Assembly: GCF_000764305.2 (NCBI RefSeq)
Contig: NW_025932737.1
Coordinates: 62,001 to 126,000 of the forward strand
Direction: 5' to 3'
DNA: 64,000 bases
From: Hyalella azteca
Taxonomy: Eukaryota > Arthropoda > Malacostraca > Amphipoda > Hyalellidae
The position numbers and the translations under genes are program-made. The notes below the pieces were generated by a model. The model had not been told where the DNA came from. It searched no databases and saw only the letters and a list, made by a program, of their open reading frames with translations. Positions 61,874 to 64,000 of the stretch are shown here, piece after piece. Within the stretch, counting starts at the first letter, position 1; the number at the start of each line of letters is the position of its first letter.

Positions 61874-61884
61874 GCGACCTACCT

Positions 61885-64000
61885 CTGAAAAAGGAAAGGC
61901 TTAAACGATAGGCATTGAACATATAGTATATATTATTAATATTTAGTAATAACTATATTAAGGAAGAAACAAATTTAAGCAAAATGTAAATACAAGCATA
62001 AAAATAAGTAAAATGAATCACTCTACTGAGTATCGTAAGGAATGGAGCATTGATGAGCATGCAAATGATGCGGCCGTATTTGATCACAAGATTTGCCTCA
62101 ACATTGTGCCACCCGACGATGAACTGTAATGAGGTTTAACGTTTAAGTTCAGTAAGGGCACAGAAGAATAGAAATGTCAGCATTTATAACAAATAATGGA
62201 ATACTGATTTAATTTATTTCTAGACTGATAGACCAACGTAATTTGTGGATCCATGTATGAATCGTTCCTTGCTTAAAATTGACCATTACTCACGGCAAGT
62301 CAATAAATGTTAAATGTATCATTCCGATTGCTAACTTTTTCGACAACGAGAGGACGTAAGACTCAAGTACCGAGACCAAAATGAATGAATAACTAAATAA
62401 ATGGGTAGAAAAAGGAAGGCAGATTAAATCTGTAGTACATAGCGGTCATGACGTGGTGTAATGTGCGAGTATTTGAAACATTTATAACATCGATATCGTG
62501 CAATAATAATAATAATATAATACATAATAGTAATAATAATATATAATAATGTAATAATGATGTAATAAATCCAGTAATGAGGTGAAAACGTTTGGGAGCT
62601 ACTGCCTTGGTTGGACAAGTTACCCGCTCACAAGTGCTTCTGCTGAGAAAGATCAATTTCACAGCCATTTGGCACCAACGTTCAGTAATCTGGAATTAAT
62701 TTCGAGTTCAAACTGTAGCGGCATATTTATATTGCAAGCTAAGCTTGAGCGTACAAGGCTGATCAAGAATAAATTCGAAGCCATCAACAGACAGACAACA
62801 CAGCTGCTAATAAAGAGATCTACGTCGCACAAGGGACACTTCAGTAACTTTCTAAATTGTACTCTATCAGTCTATGCCTTGGATCTTTCAAAAGAATGGC
62901 TTCATCAAATACGTGAATTTTTTTAATATAGGACGTATTAAAAGGCAGCATTAAATACTACATAATTTTGTCATTGGCGCAGTATTGCAACAAAATAAAT
63001 AATAGACAGAACCCATACCATAATGCGGTAATTGCACCGCCCAAGAACAACTTTGTAGCAGCGGCAGTAGCGAGGCTAGAATGGGGAGAAGTGGGAGGTA
63101 GTAACCCCCTTCAGAGAGTCGCTCCCAACCACCGTTGTCCAATCAGATGTTTGAGCGAGCTCTAGATCAACAGTAAACGTGATGAATAACTACTTGCGTT
63201 GAGCTAAAACTATTGTCATGTATAATCTAATAATTATTCATGCACACCATGCAATTTTCATAAAACGCGATCTTCTGTTTTTACACATAGCCCGTACTCG
63301 CGCGATCGCCAGATGAATACAAACCATTCCGTAAATGCATCTGATCTAATGATTGGACTAAACAAGCGAGTGGAAAAAGAAATAACCCAGAGAATTTCAG
63401 GTGTAAGAGAGGGACAGATTTTCAGTCAAGGCATGAACAAAAAGTCATTCTTGCTATAGGCAAGGCATGCACACAAACCATTAGACCTAAGTAATAAAGT
63501 AATTACTGCTTGATAAATCTAACGCATTCAATAAGTTCGACACAAAGACATATGCTAATTCTTCTACTCAAAGCTGGAGAAATGAGGTACATTGGAAAGT
63601 CATGCCCAATTATTAGGAATGAGAGTTTACCACGTGATTATGCGCTCAACTGTAACACCACTTTGCATTACCACACCGTCTCAAACGAATAGCATTAAAA
63701 CCTTTCAATTAATTCATACAAAATAATTAATTTGATTTAACCGACAAGCTGATTTGATTTAATCGACAAAAACCCTGCCAGGAACATGGGACAATTACCT
63801 AAAGCAGATTCTCGTCGATTATAAACACAGAGTATTTCAATTTCAACCTAAATGTTGGTTCACTATTCCTCATGAGCTTACAGAATTGTATGATTAATTT
63901 CTAACGCCTCCATTTAAACTCTAACGCCTTCATTTGAACTAGGTATAGAAAATCCGTAAAAGTTCAAACTTTCGTGCCTGGATGAAAACGTTATAATGGC
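61885..64000. other. 5' intron and upstream region of the ZC3H4-like gene
   Basis: Begins with the acceptor TTTTTCAG before coding exon 1. Holds an (AAT)n run at 62503-62575 and the GC-rich promoter candidate near 63.1 kb. No other coding exon is seen. Confidence 0.5.
63019..63160 (-). promoter_or_regulatory. Possible promoter / non-coding first exon of the ZC3H4-like gene
   Basis: A GC-rich island in AT-rich DNA with an inverted CCAAT box (CTGATTGGACAACGG on the minus strand) and a downstream GTATGG donor at 63013-63018. The acceptor at 61885-61886 shows that an upstream non-coding exon must exist; this is the best candidate in the window. Confidence 0.3.

Overview
The window looks like nuclear DNA from an arthropod, most likely a crustacean; the exact species cannot be told. 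The reasons are AT-rich sequence, genes split into small exons by GT-AG introns, an arthropod-type Inr+DPE core promoter, tRNA-derived SINEs, LINE 3' ends, fold-back elements and many minisatellites. There is no bacterial gene organisation. Only two protein-coding genes can be reconstructed with confidence. Both lie on the minus strand, and in both the splice phases agree across every chosen junction. Most other open frames are chance or repeat-driven.

Gene 1 (about 7.1-43.7 kb, minus) encodes a small secreted protein: signal peptide, Ala/Pro/Thr-rich linker, a divergent C-type lectin-like domain (CTLD), and one fibronectin type III domain. Eight exons are well supported (43543 down to 8701) and a ninth, terminal exon (7106-7167) is tentative. 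The signal-peptide exon is separated from the rest by a 27.3-kb first intron that fills the middle of the window. A perfect Inr/DPE pair predicts transcription start near 43677.

Gene 2 (52739-61884, minus) is an orthologue of the ZC3H4/ZC3H6 family (Drosophila suppressor of sable). It has ten coding exons encoding about 1695 residues. The evidence is three CCCH fingers with family spacing, the EDGELEEGEL motif, the 'DQYRR' motif and 12 DPR motifs in the last exon. In mammals this family, with WDR82, restrains unproductive and non-coding transcription. A tandem array in its fourth intron repeats the exon-4 5' splice site about 13 more times, which is the most unusual structure in the window.

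Layout: 1-7105, no recognisable gene, with a 33-bp minisatellite at 5.0-5.4 kb; 7.1-16.1 kb, exons 2-9 of the lectin-like gene with repeats in its introns; 16.1-43.5 kb, its giant first intron, holding a LINE 3' end, a TIR element, a duplicated 115-bp element, a 26-bp minisatellite and fold-back arms; 43.5-43.7 kb, first exon and promoter; 43.7-52.7 kb, intergenic DNA with a SINE and a roughly 530-bp palindrome; 52.7-61.9 kb, the ZC3H4-like gene; 61.9-64 kb, its 5' intron and a possible promoter. The two genes are in tandem, and nothing in the sequence shows a functional link between them.
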